Shown here one piece after another: positions 18,149 to 26,199 of a stretch of DNA of 64,000 nucleotides. A model generated the notes under the pieces. It did no database searches and was not told the DNA's origin. It saw only the letters and a list, made by a program, of their open reading frames with translations. Source of the DNA: CAYOSU01 sp964541255 (GTDB taxonomy: Bacteria; Bacillota; Clostridia; Christensenellales; CAMQZB01); contig CAZIPL010000002.1 of assembly GCA_964541255.1 (NCBI GenBank), positions 13,346 through 77,345 of the forward strand, given 5' to 3'. How positions within the stretch are numbered: position 1 is the first letter of the stretch; every line of letters begins with the position of its first letter. Both the position numbers and the translations under genes were made by a program.

Positions 18149-18559
18149 ATGAATACGCTTAAAATTAAAAAAGGCGACCAGGTTGTCGTTCTTACCGGAA
18201 AAGACAAGGGCAAGACAGGTCCTATCCTTGCATGTGATCCTAAGAGCAACAGAGTTATCGTCAAAGAAGTAAACATGCAGAAGAAGCACCTCAAAGCAAG
18301 AAACGCTCAGCAGGCAGGCGGAATCGTTGATATGGAAGGTCCTATCGACGCATCCAACGTTATGATCGTTTGCCCCAAGTGCGGAAAGGCTACGAGAGTA
18401 GCTGCTGGCACGAACGATAAGGGCAAGAAGATCAGAGTTTGCAAGAAGTGCGGTGCAGAGCTTACGTTTGCAGACACGAAGAAGGATTCTAAGAAGACGG
18501 CTAAGGCTGCTAAGAAGACTTCCAAAAAAGCTGCAAAAGCAGAAACAGAGAACAACTAA
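18149..18559 (+). CDS. rplX: 50S ribosomal protein L24 with basic C-terminal extension
   Basis: L24 starts 50S assembly. The first 110 residues are a normal KOW-type L24 (KIKKGDQVVVLTGKDKGKTG; NMQKKHLKARNAQQAGGIVDM), with a zinc ribbon CPKCGKATRV ... CKKCGAEL. A lysine/alanine-rich tail of about 26 residues (KKTAKAAKKTSKKAAKAE) extends it to 136 aa, against about 105 usually. The tail is in frame and is probably real, and may be disordered or RNA-binding. Confidence 0.96.
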   Translation: MNTLKIKKGDQVVVLTGKDKGKTGPILACDPKSNRVIVKEVNMQKKHLKARNAQQAGGIVDMEGPIDASNVMIVCPKCGKATRVAAGTNDKGKKIRVCKKCGAELTFADTKKDSKKTAKAAKKTSKKAAKAETENN

Positions 18560-18573
18560 GGAGGTAAACTGCA

Positions 18574-19164
18574 ATGGCTGAAAATAAAGTAAAGGCAGCT
18601 GACTCCGAAGCAGCTGTTTCGAAAAACAGAGTATTGGTCAGATACGAAGAAGAAGTTAAAGACCAGCTCGTTAAAAAGTTCGGATATAAGAACGTTATGG
18701 AAATCCCCAAGATCGTAAAGATTGTTGTCAATACCGGTCTTGGTGATGTCAAAGATAATCCTAAGGCTGTTCAGACTGCGGTTAACGAATTGCAGGCTAT
18801 CACCGGACAGAAAGCCGTTCTCACGAAGGCTAAAAAGTCCGTTGCTAACTTCAAAGTCAGAAAGGATATGGTTATCGGCGCTAAGGTTGACCTTCGCGGA
18901 CAGAGAATGTACGAGTTCTTCGATAAGCTCGTTTCTATCGCTCTTCCCCGTGTAAGAGACTTCAAGGGCGTTTCCGATAAGTCTTTCGACGGCAGAGGAA
19001 ACTATTCTCTCGGAGTTAAGGAACAGTTGATTTTCCCTGAAATTCAGTATGATCAGGTAGAAGTCGTAAGAGGTTTCGATATTTGCATCGTAACCACAGC
19101 AAAGACCGACGATGAGGCAAGAGAGCTTATTAAGCTTCTCGGAATGCCCTTTGTTCGCGCATAA
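18574..19164 (+). CDS. rplE: 50S ribosomal protein L5 with N-terminal extension
   Basis: L5 binds 5S rRNA and contacts P-site tRNA. The core starts at RYEEEVKDQLVKKFGYKNVMEIP and includes VNTGLGDVKDN, TGQKAVLTKAKKSVANFKVR and FDKLVSIALPRVRDFKG. A 22-residue N-terminal segment (ENKVKAADSEAAVSKN) precedes the usual start, giving 196 aa instead of about 180. The extension begins at an ATG with a proper AAGGAGG, so it is likely translated. Confidence 0.96.
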   Translation: MAENKVKAADSEAAVSKNRVLVRYEEEVKDQLVKKFGYKNVMEIPKIVKIVVNTGLGDVKDNPKAVQTAVNELQAITGQKAVLTKAKKSVANFKVRKDMVIGAKVDLRGQRMYEFFDKLVSIALPRVRDFKGVSDKSFDGRGNYSLGVKEQLIFPEIQYDQVEVVRGFDICIVTTAKTDDEARELIKLLGMPFVRA

Positions 19165-19178
19165 CGGAGGATTATTTT

Positions 19179-19364
19179 ATGGCTAAAAAAGCAATGATTA
19201 ATAAACAGCAGAAAGCTCCCAAGTTTTCAACTCGTGCTTACACGAGATGCTCCATTTGCGGAAGACCTCATGCGGTTTTGAAAGAATACGGCATTTGCAG
19301 AATTTGCTTCAGAGAATTGGCTTATAAGGGTCAGATTCCCGGAGTTAAGAAAGCGAGCTGGTAA
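19179..19364 (+). CDS. rpsZ: 30S ribosomal protein S14, zinc-binding type
   Basis: The 61-aa S14 has the four zinc cysteines CSICGRPH ... CRICFRELA and ends in the typical KGQIPGVKKASW. The short C+ type is the usual form in Gram-positive bacteria. GGAGG lies before the ATG. Confidence 0.97.
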   Translation: MAKKAMINKQQKAPKFSTRAYTRCSICGRPHAVLKEYGICRICFRELAYKGQIPGVKKASW

Positions 19365-19381
19365 AAAGGAGGAAATAGACA

Positions 19382-19780
19382 ATGTTAGTAACAGATCCTA
19401 TTGCCGATATGCTTACCAGAATCAGAAACGCTCAAACTGCAAAGCACGAACAGGTAGATATTCCTTGCTCCAAGGTTAAAAAGAGCATCGCGGATATTTT
19501 GCTTGAAGAAGGCTACGTAGCAAACGTTGAGTATCTCGATGAAGGTATAAACGGAATAATCAGAATTACGCTCAAATACGGAGCAAAGAGAGAGCCTGTC
19601 ATCACGGGTATCAAGAGAATCTCCAAGCCCGGCTTAAGAGTATATGCCAAGTATGAAAACTTGCCTAAGGTCCTCGGAGGACTCGGAATCGCTATCATAT
19701 CCACGTCTAAGGGAATTATGACGGATAAGAAAGCAAGAGAACTCGGACACGGCGGAGAAGTTCTGGCTTACATCTGGTAA
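19382..19780 (+). CDS. rpsH: 30S ribosomal protein S8
   Basis: S8 binds the central domain of 16S rRNA. The 132-aa product begins with DPIADMLTRIRNAQTAKHEQVDIP and ends with STSKGIMTDKKARELGHGGEVLAYIW, both diagnostic. AAGGAGG lies before the ATG at 19382. Confidence 0.98.
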   Translation: MLVTDPIADMLTRIRNAQTAKHEQVDIPCSKVKKSIADILLEEGYVANVEYLDEGINGIIRITLKYGAKREPVITGIKRISKPGLRVYAKYENLPKVLGGLGIAIISTSKGIMTDKKARELGHGGEVLAYIW

Positions 19781-19798
19781 CGCAGGAGGTATAGAAGA

Positions 19799-20344
19799 AT
19801 GTCAAGAATAGGCAAAAAAGTAATAGCTATACCTGCCGGTGTAACGGTTTCGTTCGAAAACGGAGTCGTTACGGTTAAGGGCCCTAAGGGAACCTTGACG
19901 CAGGACATCGTAGAAGAAAAGATTCACGTTAATATCGACGCTAACGAGGTTAACCTCACGCGCGATAACGACGACAAAGAAGTCAGAGCAAAGCACGGAC
20001 TTTACAGAGCCCTTATCGCTAATATGGTTAAAGGCGTAACCGAAGGCTACACCAAGAACCTTCTTATCAACGGTATCGGTTATAAGGTTACGGCAACGCC
20101 TACAAAGCTCACTCTCAACATCGGATATTCTCATCCTATCGAGGTTGAAGCTCCCGAGGGAATTACTTTCTCTACACCCGCAGCAACGGAAATTGCCGTA
20201 AGCGGTATCGACAAAGTTCTCGTCGGACAGGTAGCAGCTTCCATTCGTTCTTTGAGAAAGCCCGAGCCTTATCACGGCTACGGCGTTCAGTATAAGGACG
20301 AAGTTGTTGAAAGAAAGGAAGGAAAAGCAGCGGGCAAGAAGTAA
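19799..20344 (+). CDS. rplF: 50S ribosomal protein L6
   Basis: L6 lies near the factor-binding site. The 181-aa product includes SRIGKKVIAIPAGVTVSFE, VTVKGPKGTLTQDI, and RKPEPYHGYGVQYKDEVVERKEGKAAGKK. A gap of 121 bp follows before rplR, unlike the tight spacing elsewhere; it carries no gene and no clear promoter. Confidence 0.98.
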   Translation: MSRIGKKVIAIPAGVTVSFENGVVTVKGPKGTLTQDIVEEKIHVNIDANEVNLTRDNDDKEVRAKHGLYRALIANMVKGVTEGYTKNLLINGIGYKVTATPTKLTLNIGYSHPIEVEAPEGITFSTPAATEIAVSGIDKVLVGQVAASIRSLRKPEPYHGYGVQYKDEVVERKEGKAAGKK

Positions 20345-20465
20345 GAATAACTTACTTCTTCCCCTCAATTTGCTTAAATGCGCTTAAAAAGTGCAGAGCG
20401 TATATCTCGAAACGGTTTGTGCTTTGTGAAAGCGTGTGAAAGTATATTAAGGAGAGATAATTAAA

Positions 20466-20834
20466 ATGATCGGAAAAATCGACAAAAACGCTTCCAGAAT
20501 CAAACGTAGAAAAAGAGTTCGCGGACGTGTTAGCGGAACGGCTGACAGACCCAGAATCAGCGTTTACAGAAGCGTAGAAAACATCTATGCACAGCTTATC
20601 GACGACGTTAAGGGCGTAACAATTTGCGCTTCTTCCACGCTTGATAAGAATTTGAAAGCCGAGCTTAACGGCAAGACGAAGGTTGAACAGGCTACTATGG
20701 TAGGCGAAGACCTCGCTAAAAAGGCTTTGGCAAAAGGCGTAACGGCTGCTGTTTTCGACAGAGGCGGTTACCTTTACACAGGAAGAGTAGAAGCTCTTGC
20801 TGAAGGCGCTCGTAAGGGCGGACTTAAATTCTAA
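20466..20834 (+). CDS. rplR: 50S ribosomal protein L18
   Basis: L18 binds 5S rRNA. The 122-aa product shows RGRVSGTADRPRISVYRSVENIYAQLIDD, then VGEDLAKKALAKGVTAAVFDRGGYLYTGRVEALAEGAR-like segments, all conserved. AAGGAG precedes the ATG at 20466. Confidence 0.98.
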   Translation: MIGKIDKNASRIKRRKRVRGRVSGTADRPRISVYRSVENIYAQLIDDVKGVTICASSTLDKNLKAELNGKTKVEQATMVGEDLAKKALAKGVTAAVFDRGGYLYTGRVEALAEGARKGGLKF

Positions 20835-20851
20835 GAAGGAGGACTGCTTTT

Positions 20852-21421
20852 ATGGAACGCAAAGAAAATGCATTAAGACCTGAAAAAGACAATTCCAGAA
20901 GAAAGAGAGATAGCCGTCCCAGAAGACAACAGCAAGAGGAAAAAGACGATCTCATCAAAAAGACCATCTGTATCAACCGTGTAACGAAGGTTGTTAAGGG
21001 CGGTCGTAACATGAGATTCGCTGCTTGCGTAGTTGTAGGCGACGGAAAGGGCAATGTAGGCGTCGGTATGGGTAAGGCAATCGAAGTTCCTGCCGCTATC
21101 GATAAGGCTACTGCTGCCGCTAAGAAGAATATGTCTAAGATTTCTCTCGTAGGAACGACGATTCCTCACGAGGTTAACGGAAGATTCGGAAGAGGAAACG
21201 TATTGATGCTCCCTGCTGAGCAAGGTACCGGAGTTATCGCGGGCGGCCCCGTTCGTGCGGTACTCGAAGCTGTAGGCGTTAAGGACATCAGAACGAAATC
21301 TTACGGAACGAACAATCCTATCAACTGCGTAAAGGCAACGATCGAAGGTTTGAAATCTTTGTCTACGCTCGAAGAGGTTGCTGCTAAGCGTGGCAAAAAC
21401 CCCTCTGAAATTCTCGGTTAA
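20852..21421 (+). CDS. rpsE: 30S ribosomal protein S5
   Basis: S5 affects translational accuracy. The conserved core (KTICINRVTKVVKGGRNMRF, VVVGDGKGNVGVGMGKA and GTGVIAGGPVRAVLEAVGV) is intact. About 35 charged N-terminal residues (RPEKDNSRRKRDSRPRRQQ) extend it to 189 aa, longer than the usual 165. Confidence 0.97.
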   Translation: MERKENALRPEKDNSRRKRDSRPRRQQQEEKDDLIKKTICINRVTKVVKGGRNMRFAACVVVGDGKGNVGVGMGKAIEVPAAIDKATAAAKKNMSKISLVGTTIPHEVNGRFGRGNVLMLPAEQGTGVIAGGPVRAVLEAVGVKDIRTKSYGTNNPINCVKATIEGLKSLSTLEEVAAKRGKNPSEILG

Positions 21422-21435
21422 GGAGGTAACTTAAA

Positions 21436-21624
21436 ATGGCTAACGAAAAACAGGTTAAGGTTACCCTCATAAAGTCCACGAACTCCTGCACGAAAGTACA
21501 GAAGGCAACCGTTGAGGCTTTGGGACTCAAGAAAATCAGAAGCGAAAAGGTTCATACACTTAATCCCAGCATCGAGGGAATGATCTTCAGAGTCAAACAC
21601 CTCGTTAAGGTTGAAGAAGTTTAA
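21436..21624 (+). CDS. rpmD: 50S ribosomal protein L30
   Basis: A 62-aa L30: VKVTLIKSTNSCTKVQKATV, then LGLKKIRSEKVHTLNPSIEG and IFRVKHLVKVEEV. Standard length, with AAGGAGG before the ATG. Confidence 0.97.
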   Translation: MANEKQVKVTLIKSTNSCTKVQKATVEALGLKKIRSEKVHTLNPSIEGMIFRVKHLVKVEEV

Positions 21625-21646
21625 GGCTTTAGGAGGAACGTAGATT

Positions 21647-22093
21647 ATGAGAATTCATGAATTGACACCTGCTCCCAACTCCACAAAGAGCTCTAAGAGA
21701 CTCGGTCGCGGAATCGGTTCGGGAAAGGGTAAAACATCAGGTAAAGGACATAAAGGACAGTGGGCAAGATCCGGTGGCGGAGTTCGTCCAGGTTTTGAAG
21801 GCGGTCAGATGCCCTTGTACAGACGTATTCCTAAGCGCGGCTTCAACAACCGTTTCAGAAAGGAATATGTTGTAGCAAACATTTCCAGCCTCGAAGCTTT
21901 TGAGGCTAACACGGAGATTACTCTCGAGCTCTTGCTCGAAAAAGGCATTGTAAGCGATGTCAAAGGCAACGCGGGCCTCAAGGTTCTCGGAGACGGCGTT
22001 CTTACGAAACCCATGACGGTTAAAGCTGCTAAGTTCTCTGAGACTGCAAAGTCGAAGATCGAAGCAGTCGGCGGCGTTTGCGAAATAATCTGA
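21647..22093 (+). CDS. rplO: 50S ribosomal protein L15
   Basis: L15 is a late-assembly 50S protein. The 148-aa product has the glycine-rich basic N-terminus KRLGRGIGSGKGKTSGKGHKG, then GGGVRPGFEGGQMPLYRRIPKRGF, both diagnostic. secY follows after a compact hairpin at 22101-22119. Confidence 0.98.
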   Translation: MRIHELTPAPNSTKSSKRLGRGIGSGKGKTSGKGHKGQWARSGGGVRPGFEGGQMPLYRRIPKRGFNNRFRKEYVVANISSLEAFEANTEITLELLLEKGIVSDVKGNAGLKVLGDGVLTKPMTVKAAKFSETAKSKIEAVGGVCEII

Positions 22094-22100
22094 CTTAAAG

Positions 22101-22119
22101 CGTCCGAGAGTCTCGGACG
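22101..22119 (+). promoter_or_regulatory. Intercistronic hairpin before secY
   Basis: CGTCCGAG (22101-22108) pairs perfectly with CTCGGACG (22112-22119) around the loop AGT. It ends 3 bases before the secY ribosome site. There is no T-run, so it is not a terminator; it may protect mRNA ends or modulate secY translation. Confidence 0.55.
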
Positions 22120-22133
22120 TATCGGAGGTAACA

Positions 22134-23438
22134 ATGTTTGAGACATTAAAAAATGCCTTTAAGGTTAAAGAGATCAGAAGAAAGATCTTTATAACCATCG
22201 GCTTCATTTTGCTCTACAGAGTGGGCTGCTTCGTTCCGGTTCCCGGAATTGCCGCAGATACATTCCAGAGCACGATAGAGGGTAATGACTTCCTCGGTAT
22301 TATGAGCGCTGTTTCGGGCGGATCGTTGAGCCAAGGTACTTTGTTCGCAATGGGTATCGGACCTTACATCAACGCTTCCATTATCATTCAGCTTCTCTGT
22401 ATCGGTATTCCTGCTCTTGAAAGACTTTCTAAGAGCGGTGAAGAAGGAAGAAAGAAAATTTCCCAGATTACCAGATACGTAACGCTTGGACTTGCCATTA
22501 TTCAGTCTGTCGCGATCCTCATTTCCGTAGGATCGAGCGGCATCGATTCGACGTTATTCGGCGAGAACCTCAAATGGTTGACGTATACTTGTATAGTAAT
22601 TATTTTCTGCGCAGGATCCGCTCTTACGATGTGGATCGGCGAAAGAATCACCGAATTCGGTATCGGTAACGGAATCACGCTTTTGATCTTCGTAGGTATC
22701 CTTGCAACGGCAGGACAGTCTATTTTGACTCAGTTCAGCCAGATTTTTGCAGGCGACCTCGGAGCTTTGATTGCGCTTATCGTATTCCTTATCGCGGTTC
22801 TCGTTATCTTCGGTTGCATCGTAACCGTCGATATGGCGCAGAGAAAGATCCCCGTTCAGTATGCAAAACAGGTTAAAGGCAGAAAGATGTACGGCGGACA
22901 GTCCACGTTTATTCCTATCAAGGTAAACGGTTCGGGAGTTCTTCCCCTTATTTTTGCTTACGCAATCTTGTCTTTCCCGCAGCTCATTATGGGACTTTTC
23001 TGGCCCAATAAGGAGTTCCCTGTATATACGAATTGGTTCTCCGCAAACGGATATCTTTATCCGCTATTCCTCGCGGTACTCATCGTATTCTTCGCATACT
23101 TCTATGCGTCCGTTCAGTTTAATCCTGATGACGTCGCTAAGAACATTCAGCAGTACGGCGGATTTATCCCCGGTATCAGACCCGGTCGTCCGACAGCAGA
23201 TTATCTTAGAAAGATCAGCAACAGAATTACGCTTTTCGGCGCTATCTATCTCGCTCTCGTAGCTTTGATTCCTACCTACATTTTCCGTTTGATAGCTATT
23301 GTCAACAACAGCAGCTACGGACTTATGGGTGCGTTCAGTGCAACAGGACTTATGATCGTCGTTTCTGCGGCGCTCGAGTTCAACACGACGCTCGAATCTC
23401 AGCTTATGATGAGACATTATAAGGGCTTCCTTAAATAA
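22134..23438 (+). CDS. secY: Preprotein translocase subunit SecY
   Basis: SecY forms the protein-conducting channel of the membrane. The 434-aa product has ten hydrophobic helices, the plug/pore region GGSLSQGTLFAMGIGPYINASIIIQLL and the C-terminal GLMIVVSAALEFNTTLESQLMMRHYKG-type loop contacting SecA. CGGAGG precedes the ATG. Its position after rplO is the classical one. Confidence 0.98.
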   Translation: MFETLKNAFKVKEIRRKIFITIGFILLYRVGCFVPVPGIAADTFQSTIEGNDFLGIMSAVSGGSLSQGTLFAMGIGPYINASIIIQLLCIGIPALERLSKSGEEGRKKISQITRYVTLGLAIIQSVAILISVGSSGIDSTLFGENLKWLTYTCIVIIFCAGSALTMWIGERITEFGIGNGITLLIFVGILATAGQSILTQFSQIFAGDLGALIALIVFLIAVLVIFGCIVTVDMAQRKIPVQYAKQVKGRKMYGGQSTFIPIKVNGSGVLPLIFAYAILSFPQLIMGLFWPNKEFPVYTNWFSANGYLYPLFLAVLIVFFAYFYASVQFNPDDVAKNIQQYGGFIPGIRPGRPTADYLRKISNRITLFGAIYLALVALIPTYIFRLIAIVNNSSYGLMGAFSATGLMIVVSAALEFNTTLESQLMMRHYKGFLK

Positions 23439-23461
23439 AAAATCATTTGGCAGTTTCGGGT

Positions 23462-23485
23462 ATCCGCAAAAATCGCTTTGCGGAT
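23462..23485 (+). promoter_or_regulatory. Intercistronic hairpin between secY and adk
   Basis: ATCCGCAAA (23462-23470) and TTTGCGGAT (23477-23485) form a 9-bp perfect stem, extended by weaker pairs on both sides. No T-run follows. The downstream adk start lacks a clear ribosome site, so the structure may matter for adk expression. Confidence 0.5.
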
Positions 23486-23516
23486 GCTCGGGCTGTTAAC
23501 TTGTCTTAAAAAGAAT

Positions 23517-24140
23517 ATGAAAATTATATTGATCGGCGCACCTGGCGCAGGAAAAGGTACACAGGCTTTCAAAATCACCGATAAATTCGCCATACCTCAC
23601 ATCTCGACGGGAGATATTTTCAGAAGCAACATCAAGGGCGGTACGCCGCTCGGAATAGAGGCTAAGTCTTATATCGATAAGGGCATGCTCGTTCCCGATG
23701 AGCTCACCATCAAAATCGTCGAAGACAGACTTTCGAAGGAGGACTGCAAAGAGAGCTTTATGCTCGACGGCTTCCCGAGAACTTTGGAACAGGCAGAGGC
23801 ACTCGACAAAATGTGCGATATAGATCTTGTTATCGATATCAGCGTTCCCCTCGAGCTTTTGCTTCACAGAATAGTCGGCAGAAGGGTCTGCAAAACTTGC
23901 GGCGAAAGCTATCATATCGACTTCATGAAAGAAGGGCAAAACACTTGCGATCGTTGCGGCGGACCTTTGATCCAAAGAGCCGACGATAACGAAGAATCGG
24001 TCAAAACAAGACTTGACGTATACGTAAAACAAACGCAGCCTTTGATCGATTATTATAAAAACAAAGGCGTTTTGAGATCGGTAGACGGCTCGAAACCGAT
24101 GGAAGAAGTATTCGCTCAAATCGAAGAATTGTTGAAATGA
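23517..24140 (+). CDS. adk: Adenylate kinase
   Basis: Interconverts ATP, AMP and ADP in the cytoplasm. The P-loop is GAPGAGKGTQ at residues 7-16. The AMP site includes HISTGDIFR and LDGFPRT. The LID is the long zinc-binding form, CKTCGESYHI ... CDRCGG. I chose the ATG at 23517, giving 207 aa and the family N-terminus MKIILIGAPGAGKG. Upstream in-frame ATG codons would add 13 atypical residues overlapping the hairpin. No good Shine-Dalgarno site is present before 23517, unlike all neighbours. It overlaps map by 4 bp (ATGA). Confidence 0.95.
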   Translation: MKIILIGAPGAGKGTQAFKITDKFAIPHISTGDIFRSNIKGGTPLGIEAKSYIDKGMLVPDELTIKIVEDRLSKEDCKESFMLDGFPRTLEQAEALDKMCDIDLVIDISVPLELLLHRIVGRRVCKTCGESYHIDFMKEGQNTCDRCGGPLIQRADDNEESVKTRLDVYVKQTQPLIDYYKNKGVLRSVDGSKPMEEVFAQIEELLK

Positions 24141-24883
24141 TTATACTTAAAGCTTCAAGCGAGATTGAAAAAATGAAAAAAGCCGGTAAGATTACCGGCG
24201 ACACCCTCAAGCTTTTGCAAGAGAAGGTAAAGCCCGGTATGAGTACCTTGGAGCTTAACAATATTGCTGAAAGGTATATAAGAAGTCAAGGCGCGGTTCC
24301 GTCCTTTTTGGGACTATATGACTATCCAGCTTCCGCTTGCATTTCAATCGACGAAGAAGTCGTGCACGGCATTCCGTCTAAGCACAGAATAATCGAAGAG
24401 GGGCAAATCGTCAGCTTCGACGTAGGTGCTTACATCGACGGGTTCCATGGAGATGCGGCGAGAACGGTTATGATAGGTCAAGTCTCGGAAGAAAAGAGAC
24501 AACTTGTCAAGGTAACGGAGGAGTGCTTTTTCAAAGGAATCGAACAGTTCAAGCTCGGCAACAGACTCGGCGATATCGGTCACGCGATTCAGCAACATGC
24601 CGAAAGCTTTGGCTACGGCGTAGTAGAAGAGCTTGTAGGACACGGTATCGGCAGAGAAATGCACGAAGACCCCAACGTGCCGAATTACGGCAAAGCGGGA
24701 AGAGGCGTGAGGTTATCGAACGGTTTGGCTCTTGCGATTGAACCGATGATTTCCGCAGGGACATACGAAGTCGTTCAGTTATCAGACGGATGGACGTATG
24801 TAACCAAGGACAGAAGTCCTGCGGCGCATTACGAAAACACGACGGTTCTTATCGACGGAGAGGTTCATATTCTCACTTTATGA
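24137..24883 (+). CDS. map: Methionine aminopeptidase, type I
   Basis: Removes the initiator methionine from nascent proteins. The 248-aa product is a complete type I enzyme: SACISIDEEVVHGIPS, metal ligands in FDVGAYIDGFHGDAARTV (two Asp), VGHGIGREMHEDPNVPNYG (His) and LAIEPMIS plus HYENTTVLI (two Glu). Its start overlaps the adk stop (ATGA) and its stop abuts the KOW gene. Confidence 0.97.
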   Translation: MIILKASSEIEKMKKAGKITGDTLKLLQEKVKPGMSTLELNNIAERYIRSQGAVPSFLGLYDYPASACISIDEEVVHGIPSKHRIIEEGQIVSFDVGAYIDGFHGDAARTVMIGQVSEEKRQLVKVTEECFFKGIEQFKLGNRLGDIGHAIQQHAESFGYGVVEELVGHGIGREMHEDPNVPNYGKAGRGVRLSNGLALAIEPMISAGTYEVVQLSDGWTYVTKDRSPAAHYENTTVLIDGEVHILTL

Positions 24884-24897
24884 TCACGGAGGGACAA

Positions 24898-25188
24898 TTG
24901 AAACAAAGCGAAGCTTTGGCAGGGCAAGTAGTCCTGTCGAAACAGGGCAGGGACAGCGGTAAATACGCGGTCGTCGTCAAGATAAAAAACGACTCGTTTG
25001 TTTATATCGCAGACGGCGTTGCGAGAAAAATCGCGAATCCCAAGCTCAAAAATATAAAACACTTAAAACTCACACCTTATGTTTTGCAGAAGGTCGCTGA
25101 TAAGCTCAATGCAAACGAACAGGTGCTCGACGCTGAAATAGCGAAGGGACTTAAAGTATTCGATAAAAAAGAAGGAGAAATCGGATAG
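24898..25188 (+). CDS. KOW-domain RNA-binding protein (ribosomal L14e/L27e-like)
   Basis: A protein of about 97 aa with an N-terminal KOW motif (LAGQVVLSKQGRDSGKYAVVV) and a basic segment (VARKIANPKLKNIKHLKL), as in the small KOW proteins found between map and infA in many Clostridia. They are thought to bind RNA or ribosomes, but the function is not established. The TTG at 24898 has GGAGGG 4 nt upstream and gives a product starting close to the KOW domain. An ATG at 24880, in ATGA overlap with the map stop, would add six residues. I prefer TTG but cannot exclude ATG. Confidence 0.8.
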   Translation: MKQSEALAGQVVLSKQGRDSGKYAVVVKIKNDSFVYIADGVARKIANPKLKNIKHLKLTPYVLQKVADKLNANEQVLDAEIAKGLKVFDKKEGEIG

Positions 25189-25409
25189 TGGCAAAAGACG
25201 ATGTTATAGAAGCGCAAGGCGTTGTTCTCGAAGCGCTTCCGAATGCGAACTTCAAGGTGAAGCTTTCAAACGGAATTGTAATCACGGCATATATATCGGG
25301 CAAGCTCCGTATGAACTACATCAAAATCATTCCCGGAGACACGGTTTCCGTTGAAATGAGCCCTTACGATCTGACAAAAGGCAGAATCGTATGGCGTTCT
25401 AAAAACTAA
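25188..25409 (+). CDS. infA: Translation initiation factor IF-1
   Basis: A 73-aa single OB-fold IF-1: KDDVIEAQGVVLEALPNANF, VKLSNGIVITAYISGKLRMN and IIPGDTVSVEMSPYDLTKGR. It starts at GTG 25188, sharing its first base with the TAG stop of the preceding gene, so it is likely coupled to it. Last gene before the internal promoter. Confidence 0.97.
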   Translation: MAKDDVIEAQGVVLEALPNANFKVKLSNGIVITAYISGKLRMNYIKIIPGDTVSVEMSPYDLTKGRIVWRSKN

Positions 25410-25427
25410 TAGTAATAACCGTTAAAA

Positions 25428-25460
25428 ACATTTGCAAAATCAATGCAAATGTGATATAAT
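25428..25460 (+). promoter_or_regulatory. Internal promoter of the rpmJ-rplQ segment, overlapped by a palindrome
   Basis: TTGCAA (25432-25437), 17 bp and an extended -10, TGATATAAT (25452-25460), form a very good promoter. A perfect 9-bp inverted repeat, ACATTTGCA (25428-25436) and TGCAAATGT (25444-25452), covers the -35 box and spacer, where an operator would block RNA polymerase. It could alternatively be a hairpin after infA, but no T-run follows. Confidence 0.7.
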
Positions 25461-25489
25461 TTCATTTAGTCTGCAATGGAGGAATAGTT

Positions 25490-25606
25490 ATGAAAGTCAG
25501 ACCGTCTGTTAAGCCTATGTGCGAGAAGTGCAAGGTAATCAAAAGAAACGGCAAGGTTATGGTTATTTGTTCCAAGAACAAGAGCCACAAACAGCGTCAG
25601 GGCTAA
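25490..25606 (+). CDS. rpmJ: 50S ribosomal protein L36
   Basis: A 38-aa L36 with the complete zinc site Cys11, Cys14, Cys27 and His33: MKVRPSVKPMCEKC, then VMVICSKNKSHKQRQG. ATGGAGG lies 7 nt before the start. It is short enough to be missed by length-limited gene calling. It is the first gene after the internal promoter at 25432. Confidence 0.96.
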   Translation: MKVRPSVKPMCEKCKVIKRNGKVMVICSKNKSHKQRQG

Positions 25607-25614
25607 TTTTAGAT

Positions 25615-25690
25615 AATTAGTCCGTTTTCCCTTTTCAAAAAGGGGGTATCAACAAGCCGAAAGGCAAAAAACTAATAAGGCCAAAACGGA
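25615..25690 (+). promoter_or_regulatory. Structured RNA element between rpmJ and rpsM
   Basis: An outer stem TCCGTTTT (25621-25628) / AAAACGGA (25683-25690) encloses two hairpins, CCCTTTTCAAAAAGGG (25630-25645) and GCC-GAAA-GGC (25656-25665), with a GNRA tetraloop. This is a three-way-junction shape typical of ribosomal-protein leader RNAs. The 126 bases after it up to rpsM contain no gene. I do not recognise it as a named family. Confidence 0.5.
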
Positions 25691-25816
25691 AGATAGATTT
25701 AACTCACTTTGCAAGGTAGAAATGCAGTGTGCTTTTTCCACCGCGCGCGCGAGCGTTTACTTGCATCACGAGCGATTGTCTTGTCTTACCGAAAAATAAG
25801 CGGAGGTAAACATAAT

Positions 25817-26185
25817 ATGGCACGTATTTCCGGCGTAGATTTGCCGAGAGAAAAACGCGTTGAGATCGGTTTAACCTATATCTACGGTATAGGTCTTCCT
25901 ACGTCTCAGAAGATCCTCGCTGACACAGGCGTCAATCCCGACACGAGAGTTAAGGATTTGACGGAGGATGATATCACGAAACTCAGAGAGTATATCGAAC
26001 ATCATCTTGTTGTCGAAGGCGAGAGAAAAGCACAGGTATCACTTGATATCAAGCGTCTGATCGAGATCGGATGCTATCGTGGTGTTCGTCACAGAAAGGG
26101 CTTGCCCGTAAGAGGACAGAGCTCCAAGACGAATGCTCGTACAAGAAAGGGCCCCAGACACACGGTCGCTAAGAAGAAAGGTTAA
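25817..26185 (+). CDS. rpsM: 30S ribosomal protein S13
   Basis: A 122-aa S13 in the 30S head: MARISGVDLPREKRVEIGLT, TYIYGIGLPTSQKIL, and the C-terminal RGLPVRGQSSKTNARTRKGP-like segment. The ATG at 25817 has CGGAGG upstream; longer in-frame extensions would run through non-conserved sequence. Confidence 0.97.
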   Translation: MARISGVDLPREKRVEIGLTYIYGIGLPTSQKILADTGVNPDTRVKDLTEDDITKLREYIEHHLVVEGERKAQVSLDIKRLIEIGCYRGVRHRKGLPVRGQSSKTNARTRKGPRHTVAKKKG

Positions 26186-26199
26186 GGAGGGGCAATAAA

